Of a stretch of DNA of 64,000 nt, positions 8,774 to 17,997 are shown piece after piece. Positions within the stretch are counted from its first letter, which is position 1. The number at the start of each line of letters is the position of its first letter. The notes under the pieces were generated by a model. The model worked only from the letters and a program-made list of their open reading frames with translations. It did not search any database and had not been told where the DNA came from. Made by a program: the position numbers and the translations under genes. Source of the DNA: Sporosarcina ureae (lineage in GTDB: Bacteria > Bacillota > Bacilli > Bacillales_A > Planococcaceae); assembly GCF_002082015.1 (NCBI RefSeq), contig NZ_CP015109.1, forward strand, positions 2,943,001-3,007,000, read 5' to 3'.

Positions 8774-9229
8774 TTAATCTTCTTTTTTCATTTCGTCTAG
8801 TACACGATTCACACGTTTCTCAAGCATTTTCATACCACTGCCGCCAGCTTGAAAGTGACGTAACTGACCATTTTTGTCAAAGACATAGTAGGCAGGGACA
8901 TATTGGTTTTCAAATGCGTCGTTTAACTTTAATTCGCTATCTACGAAGATTGGTTGTGTAATATCGTGCTCTGCTGCTACGTTCTTGATTTGTTCCAAAT
9001 CGACATCATCTTCTGAACGAGGCATGTGTACAGCCACAACATTTAGCTCGTCTTTGTACTGATCTCTGAAATTGTTTACATCGGGCATGGCTTCTTTGCA
9101 CATGTGACAACTTACAGACCAGAAGTGTACAAGTGTCGGTCTTTCTCCAATGAGTTCCGATTTAGAAGTTTCGCCGTTCAACCAAGTAGTAGCCCCTTGA
9201 AGTTCAGGCATTTGTTCACGTAATTTCAT
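8774..9229 (-). CDS. TlpA/ResA-like thioredoxin-fold protein
   Basis: A 151-residue thiol-disulfide protein. Seen: the active site WSVSCHMC (Cys about 41 and 44), the conserved cis-Pro context VPAYYVFDKNG, and a redoxin/AhpC-TSA-like fold. No signal peptide or anchor is visible, so it is probably cytoplasmic, unlike ResA. The start is either of two adjacent ATGs behind TAGGAGGA. It lies next to the peroxiredoxin gene in the same direction, so it may serve as a reductant in peroxide defence, but a terminator separates the two. Confidence 0.82.
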   Translation of the reverse strand: MKLREQMPELQGATTWLNGETSKSELIGERPTLVHFWSVSCHMCKEAMPDVNNFRDQYKDELNVVAVHMPRSEDDVDLEQIKNVAAEHDITQPIFVDSELKLNDAFENQYVPAYYVFDKNGQLRHFQAGGSGMKMLEKRVNRVLDEMKKED

Positions 9230-9268
9230 CAAGAATTCCTCCTAGCTAAGTGGTTATATATGATGTGA

Positions 9269-9305
9269 TAAAAAAATCCCCACGATTAATGTAACGTGTG
9301 GGGAT
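9269..9305 (-). terminator. Terminator of the peroxiredoxin gene
   Basis: Read leftward: ATCCCCAC / GTGGGGAT stem followed by TTTTTTA. It lies just after the peroxiredoxin stop codon. Confidence 0.8.
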
Positions 9306-9319
9306 GGTTGTCCAAAAAA

Positions 9320-9862
9320 TTAAAGAGTTTCTTGACCTGGACGCCAGTTTGCAGGGCAAAGACCGCCAGTTTGTAGTGCTTGTAGTACACGAAGAGTTTC
9401 GTCAACGTCACGGCCAATGTTGTTGTGGAATACTGTCTGATACTGAAGTTCGCCTTCAGGATTGATGATGTAAAGGCCGCGCAATGCAATACCTTCTTCT
9501 TCAATCAATACACCGTATTCGCGTGAAACAGAATGGTTAGTATCGGCTGCTAGTGGGTATTTTAGTTGTTCAAGACCATTATCTTTACGATCTGTATTGA
9601 TCCAAGCAAGGTGAGTATGGATAGTATCAGTAGAAACACCGATTACTTCTGCATCCAAGTCTTCAAACTCGTCGTAACGATCTGACATAGCAGTAATTTC
9701 TGTTGGACATACAAAAGTGAAGTCCATCGGATAGAAGAAAAGAACTGTCCATTTGTCATTTTTAATGTTCTCTTGCAAACTAACTCTACCAAAAGATTTA
9801 TCAGCTAGTACTGCTTCCATTGTAAAATCTGGAGCCTGTCTACCTACCATTCGTTCAGCCAT
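9320..9862 (-). CDS. Typical 2-Cys peroxiredoxin (AhpC/Prx1)
   Basis: A 180-residue thiol peroxidase that reduces H2O2 and organic peroxides. Seen: peroxidatic Cys about residue 52 in DFTFVCPTE, and resolving Cys about 169 in GGLCPANW near the C-terminus. The length and the VCP motifs are those of typical 2-Cys enzymes. The ATG at 9862 follows GGGGGTT; the frame extends upstream without a site. The reductase AhpF is not adjacent, so electrons may come from thioredoxin. Confidence 0.92.
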   Translation of the reverse strand: MAERMVGRQAPDFTMEAVLADKSFGRVSLQENIKNDKWTVLFFYPMDFTFVCPTEITAMSDRYDEFEDLDAEVIGVSTDTIHTHLAWINTDRKDNGLEQLKYPLAADTNHSVSREYGVLIEEEGIALRGLYIINPEGELQYQTVFHNNIGRDVDETLRVLQALQTGGLCPANWRPGQETL

Positions 9863-9924
9863 TATATAAAACCCCCAATTAGTCTTTTGTACAACGTCAT
9901 GACTGTGTTGCACAATTCTTATAT

Positions 9925-9953
9925 AGAATAACAAAGTTCCAAGTTGAATTCAA
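9925..9953 (-). promoter_or_regulatory. Sigma-A-like promoter of the peroxiredoxin gene
   Basis: Read leftward: TTGAAT, 17 bases, TATTCT. It stands about 60 bases before the start codon. No clear PerR box was found. Confidence 0.45.
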
Positions 9954-10028
9954 TTGGGATGACTTGAAGATAATAACAATTAGTATAAAGAGCGGTAAAC
10001 CTTATATATTTAGGGTTTGAGTATGTTT

Positions 10029-10331
10029 TTACTCAAAATCTTGTTTGCAGTCAGAAGGTTTTACTGGGCGTGTTTGACAAGTTTTACAATTTGGATCGCA
10101 AATCATTTCCCGCCATTCATCGCAATCCTTGCAGTAACGTGCGTCAAATTCATCGCTATAATGTAATGGTTCCATGCACTCTACACAATGAGAAGCCATC
10201 TCTTTCCACGTTCGGATTTTCTTATTGTTTACTAGAAAAATTCCTTCTAGATAATTTTCTTTTGTTGCGGGCTCGGCTTTTCGATTCCGCTTGGCATCAG
10301 AGTCCAAATAAAAAAATAAATGGTCTTCCAA
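10029..10331 (-). CDS. Cys-rich putative zinc-binding protein
   Basis: A 100-residue protein with eight Cys in the C-terminal half: CxxC at 49/52, CxxC at 67/70, then Cys 78, 82, 85 and 95. The first two pairs have the spacing of a treble-clef or zinc-ribbon site; the third cluster could hold a second metal. The N-terminal 45 residues are basic and mixed. Not recognised; probably binds zinc, possibly nucleic acid. A TCCTCC complement (GGAGG in the gene direction) precedes the ATG. Confidence 0.7.
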   Translation of the reverse strand: MEDHLFFYLDSDAKRNRKAEPATKENYLEGIFLVNNKKIRTWKEMASHCVECMEPLHYSDEFDARYCKDCDEWREMICDPNCKTCQTRPVKPSDCKQDFE

Positions 10332-10441
10332 CTGAATCCCTCCTCAATATATGGTTTCATTCTACTATGTCATTTGCGAAAAAACAATTTTCATGACCAT
10401 TTTCCTGTAAGCAATTTTCTCATTCGACATATTATAGATAG

Positions 10442-10469
10442 TTGATTTCGCTATCATTTTGTGTATAAT
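10442..10469 (+). promoter_or_regulatory. Sigma-A promoter of the pot operon
   Basis: TTGATT, 16 bases, TATAAT. It lies 63 bases before the potA start in the gap after the Cys-rich gene. Confidence 0.65.
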
Positions 10470-10531
10470 AAGTAAGTTTACAACTGTTCATTTATTACAA
10501 GAAATCATACGTTACATAAGGAGGAAATTGA

Positions 10532-11638
10532 TTGACTACTGAACCAATTATTCGTTTTGAGAATGTCACAAAACGCTACAATGAATCGACAACTGTTCTT
10601 GACCGTGTTTCATTTGAAATGGAACGTGGTAAGTTTTATACATTACTTGGACCTTCAGGATGTGGAAAAACGACGATTTTACGTTTGATCGCAGGTTTTA
10701 CAGAGGCGACAGATGGATCGATCTTCTTTAATGGAAAGAAGATCAATTCTGTACCCGCAAACGAACGCCAAGTAAACACGGTATTTCAAGATTATGCATT
10801 GTTTCCCCATTTGAACGTATATGAAAATGTTGCATTTGGTTTACGCATAAAAAAAGTGAAAAAGAATGAAGTGGATCGTCGAGTAAAGGAAGCGTTGAAG
10901 TTCGTCAATCTAGCAGGATACGAATCCCGTGAAATCACTGAAATGTCGGGTGGACAGCGTCAGCGTGTTGCGATAGCTAGAGCGATCATCAATGATCCTG
11001 AAGTGATTTTGCTAGACGAGCCATTATCCGCATTAGATTTGAAGTTGCGTTCTGAAATGCAATATGAATTGCGTGAACTCCAGCAGCGTCTTGGCAAAAC
11101 ATTTGTTTTTGTCACACACGATCAGGAGGAAGCGCTCGCGATGTCCGATGAGATTTTCGTCATGAATAATGGAGAGATTCAACAGTCGGGAACACCAATC
11201 GATATTTATGATGAACCGATTAACCGTTTTGTTGCAGATTTCATTGGTGAGTCAAATATGGTATCGGGAAGAATCATTGAAGACTATCTAGTGGAATTCA
11301 CCGGGAAGCAGTTTGCCTGTGTAGACGGCGGGTTCTACCCCAATGAAAAGGTCGATATTGTCATTCGTCCTGAAGATTTGGAAATGACAACTGTTGAAGA
11401 AGGGAAATTAAGTGTCACTGTAGATACGCAATTATTCCGAGGTGTACACTATGAACTTTCAACGTATGACGCAGATGGTAATGAGTGGCTAGTCCATTCA
11501 ACGAAACCTGCGGATGTAGGGACGTTAATCGGTTTGGATTTTGAACCGATGGACATTCATGTTATGCGTCTGAATGAATCTGAAGCGGACTTTGATGCAC
11601 GTCTGGAATCGTTTGGAGTGGCGGAAGATGAGGAATAA
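10532..11638 (+). CDS. potA: Spermidine/putrescine ABC transporter ATPase
   Basis: A 368-residue ATPase energising polyamine uptake. Seen: Walker [11 protein letters not shown]-loop region, signature MSGGQRQR, Walker B VILLDEP, H-loop VTHD, and a C-terminal TOBE regulatory domain (about residues 240-340). The TTG start at 10532 is preceded by AAGGAGGAAA. First gene of a four-gene operon with overlapping ends. No MerR/Xre-type regulator precedes it. Confidence 0.93.
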   Translation: MTTEPIIRFENVTKRYNESTTVLDRVSFEMERGKFYTLLGPSGCGKTTILRLIAGFTEATDGSIFFNGKKINSVPANERQVNTVFQDYALFPHLNVYENVAFGLRIKKVKKNEVDRRVKEALKFVNLAGYESREITEMSGGQRQRVAIARAIINDPEVILLDEPLSALDLKLRSEMQYELRELQQRLGKTFVFVTHDQEEALAMSDEIFVMNNGEIQQSGTPIDIYDEPINRFVADFIGESNMVSGRIIEDYLVEFTGKQFACVDGGFYPNEKVDIVIRPEDLEMTTVEEGKLSVTVDTQLFRGVHYELSTYDADGNEWLVHSTKPADVGTLIGLDFEPMDIHVMRLNESEADFDARLESFGVAEDEE

Positions 11639-12440
11639 AAATCCGTTACGTTTTATATATGCCACACCGTATGCAGCATGGTTGTTATTATTTGTGCTAG
11701 CACCAATTGCTGTCATCGTCTATTACTCGTTTTTTGATTTATCGGGCCATTTGACTCTGGCCAACTATCGGAACTTCTTTACGTCGATCTATTTCAAATT
11801 AACGATGAGTTCGTTTTGGTATGCGTTTCTCATAACTTTTTTTGCTCTATTGATTTCGTATCCGACCGCCTACTTCTTAACAAAGACGAAACATAAGCAA
11901 TTATGGTTGTTACTTATTATCATACCATCGTGGATTAATCTGTTGTTAAAGACCTATGCATTTATCGGATTAATGGGGAAGTATGGACCGATCAATGCCT
12001 TTTTAGAAGCGATCGGTATAGGCAATCAGCAAATATTATTCACCGACTTTAGTTTCGTATTTGTTTCTGTCTATATATTTATTCCGTTTATGATCTTACC
12101 GATCTTTAATTCCTTGGATAAAATCAATCCTACTTTACTCGATGCATCAAAAGATTTAGGGGCGAATGCATGGATAACGTTTAAGCGAGTGGTTTGGCCA
12201 ATGACTACTGATGGTGTGAAATCGGGTGTACAAGTTGTGTTCATTCCGGCATTATCCCTATTTATGATTACGCGCTTAATCGCTGGCAATAAAGTCATTA
12301 CACTCGGTACCGCGATTGAACAACAATTCCTTGTTACACAAAACTGGGGAATGGGTTCAACGATTGCTGTATTTTTAATCATTTTCATGTTCTTAATTAT
12401 GGTACTGACATCGGGAAAAAAGGGGGGCATTATTAAATGA
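11628..12440 (+). CDS. potB: Spermidine/putrescine ABC transporter permease
   Basis: A 270-residue inner-membrane permease with six predicted helices and the EAA coupling loop ([20 protein letters not shown]). The ATG at 11628 overlaps the end of potA by 11 bases; the frame is open to 11574 but that would place 22 codons inside potA. The end overlaps potC by 4 bases. Confidence 0.9.
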   Translation: MRNKNPLRFIYATPYAAWLLLFVLAPIAVIVYYSFFDLSGHLTLANYRNFFTSIYFKLTMSSFWYAFLITFFALLISYPTAYFLTKTKHKQLWLLLIIIPSWINLLLKTYAFIGLMGKYGPINAFLEAIGIGNQQILFTDFSFVFVSVYIFIPFMILPIFNSLDKINPTLLDASKDLGANAWITFKRVVWPMTTDGVKSGVQVVFIPALSLFMITRLIAGNKVITLGTAIEQQFLVTQNWGMGSTIAVFLIIFMFLIMVLTSGKKGGIIK

Positions 12441-13234
12441 AGAAACTAGGAATTTTGCCAAGAATTTATTTGGCAGCAGTCTTTGTAATTTTATATGCCC
12501 CCATTTTTTACCTCATATATTATTCTTTTAATTCTGGGGGTGGGATGTCGAACTTCGAATCCTTCACTTTAGAGCATTATGAAGCGGTATTTCAGGATAC
12601 GCGTCTTTTAATTATTGTTTTAAATACGCTAATTATTGCACTATTATCCGGACTACTTTCTACTACGATTGGCGTAATAGGGGCGCTTGCCATTTATTTC
12701 ATGAAAAATAAATCTGCGCGCCAAACAGTATTGTCACTGAATAATATATTGATCGTCAGTCCAGATGTAATTATCGGTGCATCATTCTTAATATTATTCA
12801 CATTGATCGGAGTGAAATTGGGCTTTGCGTCGGTGCTGATTTCTCACATCGCTTTTAGTATACCGATCGTCGTCATCATGGTGTTACCAAAATTGCTAGA
12901 AATGAGTACTACGTTAATAGACGCGGCACTGGATTTAGGAGCTTCACGTAAAGATATACTGACGCGTGTCATTTTACCTTATATTAAGCCGGGTATTTTC
13001 GCTGGTTTTTTCCTGGCGTTAACCTATTCATTGGATGACTTTGCTGTTACTTTTTTCGTGACAGGCAATGGATTCTCGACGTTATCCGTGGAAATTTACT
13101 CTATGGCCCGGACAGGAATCACTTTGACAATCAATGCACTGTCCGGTTTGATCTTCATACTCACTATGGTCCTAGTGCTTGGTTATTATATAATCGGAAA
13201 TAAAGCGAAATCACCTCAGGGGGTGAAGAAATGA
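12437..13234 (+). CDS. potC: Spermidine/putrescine ABC transporter permease
   Basis: A 265-residue permease partner of PotB. Seen: six hydrophobic helices and the EAA loop (DAALDLGASRKDILTRVILP). Starts in an ATGA overlap with potB and ends in an ATGA overlap with potD. Confidence 0.9.
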   Translation: MKKLGILPRIYLAAVFVILYAPIFYLIYYSFNSGGGMSNFESFTLEHYEAVFQDTRLLIIVLNTLIIALLSGLLSTTIGVIGALAIYFMKNKSARQTVLSLNNILIVSPDVIIGASFLILFTLIGVKLGFASVLISHIAFSIPIVVIMVLPKLLEMSTTLIDAALDLGASRKDILTRVILPYIKPGIFAGFFLALTYSLDDFAVTFFVTGNGFSTLSVEIYSMARTGITLTINALSGLIFILTMVLVLGYYIIGNKAKSPQGVKK

Positions 13235-14304
13235 AAGGATTAATTAGCAGTGCGTTTGCGATCATACTCGTTTCGGGTCTCCTGTTATTCGCTAATTATC
13301 AACTCGAACATAAAGCGGGGCAAGAAGGTAAAGATACCATTTCGGTATATAACTGGGGCGAGTATATTGACCCAGATCTTCTGACTCAATTCGAAGAAGA
13401 AGAAGGTATTAAAGTGATTTACGAAACATTCGATTCGAATGAAGGCATGATGGGGAAAATCGAACAAGGAGGAACCGCTTACGACGTAACGGTTCCATCT
13501 GAATACGCTGTGCAGATGATGGAAGAAAAGGATCTATTACTGCCACTGGATTTCTCGAAAATCCCGAACATTAAACATATCGATCCATATTTTATGAACT
13601 TGCCGTTTGATCCAGACAATCACTATTCGATTCCGTATTTTTGGGGAACTGTGGGCATTGCATATAATGCATCCTTATTAGAAGGTCAAACATTTGAGAG
13701 TTGGGAAAGTTTATGGGATGCTTCATTGCGTCAAAAGCTGATTATAGTAGATAGTGCACGTGAAGTGATGGGCGTATCATTGAATTCACTTGGCTACTCT
13801 TTAAATTCAACGAGTTTACAGGAACTGAAAGAGGCGACAGACAAGTTGGAAACGATGGGACCCAATGTCAAAGCTGTAATAGGTGATGAAGTTACACAAT
13901 TAATGATAAATAATGAAGCGTCCGTCGCACTGACTTGGTCTGGTCAAGCGGCAGATATGATTTATGAAAACGACGACATTGACTATATCGTGCCGGAAGA
14001 AGGCTCGAATTTATGGTTTGATAATATTGTCATCCCGAGAACATCCACGAACGTTGAGGGAGCGCATAAATTCATTAATTTCATGCTTGATCCTGAAGTG
14101 GCAGCGCAAAATGCGGACTACGTAGGCTATTCCACGCCAAATAGTTCAGCTTTGTCATTTATGGATGAAGAAACTACAAGCGATGAACGATTTTATCCTG
14201 ATGAAAAAGCAAGAGAAAACCTTGAAGTGTATGAAAATTTAGGTTTAGAAACACTCGGCGTGTATAATGAGTTATTCCTAAAATTTAAAATGGGATTGCG
14301 ATGA
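13231..14304 (+). CDS. potD: Polyamine-binding protein PotD, membrane-anchored
   Basis: A 357-residue extracellular binding protein. The mature part begins with ISVYNWGEYIDPDLL, the standard PotD/PotF start, and keeps typical ligand residues such as the WFDNIVIP segment. The N-terminus has one hydrophobic helix (about residues 5-22) but no lipobox Cys, so unlike most Gram-positive PotD it is probably held by an uncleaved anchor or released. Last gene of the operon. Confidence 0.9.
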   Translation: MKGLISSAFAIILVSGLLLFANYQLEHKAGQEGKDTISVYNWGEYIDPDLLTQFEEEEGIKVIYETFDSNEGMMGKIEQGGTAYDVTVPSEYAVQMMEEKDLLLPLDFSKIPNIKHIDPYFMNLPFDPDNHYSIPYFWGTVGIAYNASLLEGQTFESWESLWDASLRQKLIIVDSAREVMGVSLNSLGYSLNSTSLQELKEATDKLETMGPNVKAVIGDEVTQLMINNEASVALTWSGQAADMIYENDDIDYIVPEEGSNLWFDNIVIPRTSTNVEGAHKFINFMLDPEVAAQNADYVGYSTPNSSALSFMDEETTSDERFYPDEKARENLEVYENLGLETLGVYNELFLKFKMGLR

Positions 14305-14339
14305 GAGTATAACTTTTTGCAATGGCGAGGAGTGATGAG

Positions 14340-14999
14340 ATGAAAAAGGAATTTGTAGTAATTGGCTTAGGACGTTTCGGTGGTAGTATTGTTAAAGAAT
14401 TGATTGAACTAGAAGCGGATGTGATGGCGATCGATAAGTCAGAAGAACGCGTAGAGGAATACGCGAATATTGCCACGCAGGCTGTAGCTGTCGATACTAC
14501 GGATGAAGCCGCATTACGTTCTTTAGGTATCCGGAATTTTGAACATGTAGTGATTGCAATCGGAGAAAACATTCAAGCGAGCATTTTGACTACGCTGATT
14601 TTAAAAGAAATCGGTGTAGAACGTATTACAGTGAAAGCGCAAAATGATTATCATGAAAAAGTATTGCGTAAAATTGGAGCAGATCAAGTCGTTCACCCCG
14701 AGCGAGACATGGGGAAACGAATTGCGAATAACTTGGTATCCAATAATATTTTAGATTATCTAGAGTTGTCGGATGAATACTCCATTGTGGAGATTCAAGC
14801 GAATAATCACATAGCAGGGTCTTCGCTGATCGATTTGGACATTCGTGCCAAATACGGTGTGAACATTGTGGCAATTAAGCGTGGAACCCATATACTCGTC
14901 TCTCCGCAAGCGATTGAACAGATAGAAGTTAATGATGTGTTAATTGTGATTGGTTCCGATCTAGATATTCACCGGTTTGAACGAAAGGCATTGCATTGA
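14340..14999 (+). CDS. ktrC: K+ transport regulatory subunit KtrC (RCK domain)
   Basis: A 219-residue cytoplasmic gating ring subunit for a Ktr potassium channel. Seen: Rossmann motif VIGLGRFGGS, the RCK_N nucleotide site with the acidic strand end (AIDKSEE), and an RCK_C domain at about 135-219, which in relatives binds c-di-AMP. It resembles KtrC more than KtrA (ENIQASILTTLILKE, NDYHEKVLRKIGAD). The membrane partner KtrD is not adjacent, as in B. subtilis. The ATG at 14340 follows GAGGAGTGATGAG. Its place before rnjA matches B. subtilis ykqB-ykqC. Confidence 0.9.
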   Translation: MKKEFVVIGLGRFGGSIVKELIELEADVMAIDKSEERVEEYANIATQAVAVDTTDEAALRSLGIRNFEHVVIAIGENIQASILTTLILKEIGVERITVKAQNDYHEKVLRKIGADQVVHPERDMGKRIANNLVSNNILDYLELSDEYSIVEIQANNHIAGSSLIDLDIRAKYGVNIVAIKRGTHILVSPQAIEQIEVNDVLIVIGSDLDIHRFERKALH

Positions 15000-15068
15000 G
15001 TGTGGATTAGGGCGAAAGCGCTGTTGATTCATCATGAAACACTTCTTGTATAGTAAATTAAATAAAAA

Positions 15069-15109
15069 ACTGAAGACATGCTCCAAGTTAATAGGAGTTG
15101 TCTTCAGTC
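15069..15109 (-). terminator. Terminator of rnjA
   Basis: Read leftward: ACTGAAGACAACTCC / GGAGCATGTCTTCAGT hairpin followed by TTTTTTA. It forms one half of a back-to-back terminator pair. Confidence 0.75.
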
Positions 15110-15112
15110 TGA

Positions 15113-15143
15113 AGCAAGTGCTAAAGTGCACTTGCTTTTTTAT
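15113..15143 (+). terminator. Terminator of ktrC
   Basis: AGCAAGTG / CACTTGCT hairpin followed by TTTTTTA in the rightward direction. Confidence 0.75.
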
Positions 15144-15148
15144 GTTTT

Positions 15149-16816
15149 TTAAAGTTCCATGATGACAGGAAGAATCATTGGTTTACGCTTCGTTTTCTCA
15201 TATAAATAGGGAACGAGTGTATCGATGATGTCGCCCTTAAGATTGTTAATAGAATCCGGTTTAGCAGCCAGTTTACGCTGTAATGTTTTGGACAGCATGT
15301 ATTGGGCTTCGTTGATCATTGCGCCGGATTCACGCATGTAGACGAAACCACGTGAGATAAGGTCAGGGCCGGATACTAAGCGGTTCTTTTTCGTGTCAAT
15401 TGTAGCTACCACGATGACCAGACCATCTTCTGAGAGAATTCGTCTGTCGCGCAGTACGACGTTACCGATGTCACCGATGCCGCTTCCGTCAATGTACACA
15501 TCGCCTGAAGGTACACGTCCAGCAAGTCTAGCTGTCGAGTCAGTAAGGGCAAGTACGTCGCCGTTACCCATGATAAAAATGTTATCGGGTTCAACATCGC
15601 AGTCTATTGCGAGTTGAGAATGCATATTCATCATACGGTATTCACCATGAATTGGCATGAAATATTTAGGTTTGATTAAACGCAACATAAGCTTTTGCTC
15701 TTCTTGCGATCCGTGACCAGAAGTGTGGATGTTGTTCAATGGACCGTGAATAACTTCTGCACCCGCACGGAAAAGTGAGTTAATCGCTTTGTTTACGCTT
15801 AGTGTATTACCTGGAATTGGTGAAGATGAGAAAATAACCGTATCTCCAGGTTGGATTTGAACTTGTCTATGTGTACCATTTGCAATCCGTGACAGTGCAG
15901 CCATCGGTTCACCTTGGCTACCCGTACATAAAATCATGACTTTATTAGCGGGTAGTCGGTTGAGTGATTGTGCATCGACGAATAAATCTTTTGGAGCGTC
16001 GATATATCCAAGTTCACGGCCGATCGTGATGGCGTTATCCATACTACGACCGAAGACAGCAATTTTCCGACCGAAAATCTGCGCCGATTCAATCACTTGT
16101 TGTAGTCTGTGGATATTGGATGCAAATGTAGCGAAAATAATTCGTCCATCTACTGTACGGAAAATATCATTCAAGCTTTCTCCAACTTTACGTTCGGACA
16201 TTGTGAAGTTAGGTACTTCTGCATTTGTACTGTCTGATAACAAACAAAGTACTCCTTCACTACCGATTTTGGCCATCTTATGCAAGTTCGCAGGTTCACC
16301 GACAGGCGTAAAGTCGAATTTAAAGTCTCCCGTATGGACGATATTACCGGATGGAGTTTTAACCACTACACCGAATGCGTCAGGAATACTGTGCGTAGTT
16401 CTGAAGAATGATACTGCTGTTTTACGGAATTTGATAAAATCATCTTCTTCAATCTCATGAATTTCCGTAGTACGCAACAATCCGTGTTCTTCCAACTTAT
16501 TGCGAAGCAATCCAATTGCTAGCTTTCCGCCATAGACGGGGACATTCACTTTGCGTAATAGATAGGGAATTCCCCCGATATGGTCTTCGTGACCATGTGT
16601 GATGAAAAGTCCCTTGATCTTATCGATATTGCGTTCAAGGTACGTGTAATCTGGAATCACATAGTCAATACCTAGCAATTCGTCTTCAGGAAATTTGATT
16701 CCAGCATCAATAATGATGATTTCATCTTGGAATTGTACACAATACGTATTTTTACCGATTTCACCTAGTCCGCCTAGGGCGAAAACGGCTGTTTCATTGT
16801 TTTTAATAGATTTCAT
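15149..16816 (-). CDS. rnjA: Ribonuclease J1
   Basis: A 555-residue metallo-beta-lactamase/beta-CASP RNase with 5'-exo and endonuclease activity, central to mRNA decay. Seen: zinc motif HGHEDH at residues 74-79, further His/Asp ligands (HTGDFKFD), beta-CASP domain with [10 protein letters not shown] and [14 protein letters not shown], and SGHGSQEE. The sequence runs colinear with B. subtilis RNase J1 over its whole length. It lies 3 bases after rpoY, the same pairing as ykzG-ykqC, so the two are co-transcribed. Confidence 0.97.
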   Translation of the reverse strand: MKSIKNNETAVFALGGLGEIGKNTYCVQFQDEIIIIDAGIKFPEDELLGIDYVIPDYTYLERNIDKIKGLFITHGHEDHIGGIPYLLRKVNVPVYGGKLAIGLLRNKLEEHGLLRTTEIHEIEEDDFIKFRKTAVSFFRTTHSIPDAFGVVVKTPSGNIVHTGDFKFDFTPVGEPANLHKMAKIGSEGVLCLLSDSTNAEVPNFTMSERKVGESLNDIFRTVDGRIIFATFASNIHRLQQVIESAQIFGRKIAVFGRSMDNAITIGRELGYIDAPKDLFVDAQSLNRLPANKVMILCTGSQGEPMAALSRIANGTHRQVQIQPGDTVIFSSSPIPGNTLSVNKAINSLFRAGAEVIHGPLNNIHTSGHGSQEEQKLMLRLIKPKYFMPIHGEYRMMNMHSQLAIDCDVEPDNIFIMGNGDVLALTDSTARLAGRVPSGDVYIDGSGIGDIGNVVLRDRRILSEDGLVIVVATIDTKKNRLVSGPDLISRGFVYMRESGAMINEAQYMLSKTLQRKLAAKPDSINNLKGDIIDTLVPYLYEKTKRKPMILPVIMEL

Positions 16817-16819
16817 TGA

Positions 16820-17029
16820 TTAGACCTGCTCAACGTGAAAGTCTGGGGAAGCTTGTTCATATGTTAAATGCTCGCCTTCCAGCTTTTGTACGTATTCAAT
16901 CATAAGATCGCGATCTTTCAGTTGATCACGGACTTCTTTTTCTGTTTCAGCTTCTACATACAAGCTGAGTGTGTTCTCGCGGACTGGGACTTCATGTACG
17001 TTTAAATGGTAATATACTTTGTAAATCAT
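16820..17029 (-). CDS. rpoY: RNA polymerase epsilon subunit
   Basis: A 69-residue protein of the DUF1447/YkzG family, a small accessory subunit of Firmicute RNA polymerase. Seen: start MIYKVYYHLNVHEVPVRENT and the acidic C-terminal half typical of the family. It is always found just upstream of rnjA, as here. Confidence 0.93.
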   Translation of the reverse strand: MIYKVYYHLNVHEVPVRENTLSLYVEAETEKEVRDQLKDRDLMIEYVQKLEGEHLTYEQASPDFHVEQV

Positions 17030-17055
17030 GTTTAACTCTCCTTTTTACGTTCCTA

Positions 17056-17085
17056 ATAATACATATCATCAATAATAGCATGCAA
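17056..17085 (-). promoter_or_regulatory. Sigma-A-like promoter of rpoY-rnjA
   Basis: Read leftward: TTGCAT, 18 bases, TATTAT. It lies about 27 bases before the rpoY start and downstream of the terminator of the small peptide ORF. Confidence 0.5.
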
Positions 17086-17105
17086 TTTCCCTAAAATAAA
17101 GAAAA

Positions 17106-17128
17106 GCCCACCAATTTAGTTGGCGGGC
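17106..17128 (-). terminator. Terminator after the small peptide ORF
   Basis: Read leftward: GCCCGCCAA-CTAAA-TTGGTGGGC hairpin (one G-U pair) followed by TTTTC. It closes the unit made of defB and the 23-codon ORF. Confidence 0.8.
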
Positions 17129-17136
17129 GTAAAAGT

Positions 17137-17208
17137 CTAAGCAATCGTCTTTTTACCGAGCAGGCCATTAAGTCGTCTTAGCAATTTGCGTTTTAGACGT
17201 TTATACAT
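17137..17208 (-). CDS. Candidate 23-residue cationic peptide
   Basis: A 24-codon ORF reading MYKRLKRKLLRRLNGLLGKK plus TIA. It has nine or ten Lys/Arg among 23 residues and Leu spaced so that an alpha helix would be amphipathic. AAGGAG stands 11 bases before the ATG and a terminator starts 8 bases after the stop, so it has the outline of a real gene rather than a random ORF. It is 62 bases downstream of defB in the same direction. It is too short for ordinary annotation. No family is recognised; a membrane-active, nucleic-acid-binding or ribosome-associated peptide are all possible. Confidence 0.45.
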   Translation of the reverse strand: MYKRLKRKLLRRLNGLLGKKTIA

Positions 17209-17270
17209 GGCATCATCACTCCTTGACAAGACTGTAACAGAAAATCGTCGTTCTGTCAAGTTTAAATGCT

Positions 17271-17828
17271 TTACTCTCTGTCAAATGCTGTGGCACCAGG
17301 AATATCTTTGTATGGAGCGCTCTCGTCGATATGGTCATAGAACATAATGCCATTCAAATGGTCCAATTCGTGTTGGAAAGCGATCGCGGGCAATCCTTTT
17401 AAACGCTTCTTAATAACGTTACCTTCCTTATCAAATGCTTTAACGGTAATTCTCGCATAACGAGGGACATAACCAGGCACTTCACGATCTACTGATAAAC
17501 AGCCTTCGCCGGTCTCTATATAGGTTTTTTCGACGGAATGGCTAATGATCTTAGGGTTAATAGCTATAAAGTTTTCTAAAAGATTTTCACCGTCAGGTAT
17601 ATGCAAAGCGAAAATTCTTTTGGATGCATTGACTTGTGGAGCGGCTAAACCGATACCTGAACGTAGGCCGTATTTTTCACTCAACTTGTCATCTTGGCTA
17701 TTGACGACATACTCCAATAAATCATCGCATAATTGACGGTCTTCATTACTTAAGGGAAAACTCACCTCTTTTGCTTTTAAACGCAATGTTGGGTGACCTT
17801 CTCGGATGATATCATTCATTAAAATCAT
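17271..17828 (-). CDS. defB: Peptide deformylase
   Basis: A 185-residue metalloenzyme that removes the N-formyl group from new proteins. Seen: motif 1 GIGLAAPQ, motif 2 EGCLS (Cys ligand) and motif 3 HELDH (two His ligands and catalytic Glu). Its insertions and length match the type 2 Gram-positive enzyme (B. subtilis DefB/YkrB). Located beside rpoY-rnjA as in B. subtilis. Confidence 0.96.
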   Translation of the reverse strand: MILMNDIIREGHPTLRLKAKEVSFPLSNEDRQLCDDLLEYVVNSQDDKLSEKYGLRSGIGLAAPQVNASKRIFALHIPDGENLLENFIAINPKIISHSVEKTYIETGEGCLSVDREVPGYVPRYARITVKAFDKEGNVIKKRLKGLPAIAFQHELDHLNGIMFYDHIDESAPYKDIPGATAFDRE

Positions 17829-17997
17829 TTCTACTCTTCCTTTCGGATGTAATAAGTACTGTATAGTCTATCGTAAACTGGTAACTGACGTGTAGTAAGG
17901 GTATATAATCGTAAGAACCAACTTCCTATTATACAGTATAAACGAATGAGAAAAATGGTGAAAGAAAAAAGTATATAAAGCGTCAGGAGGGTAATTA

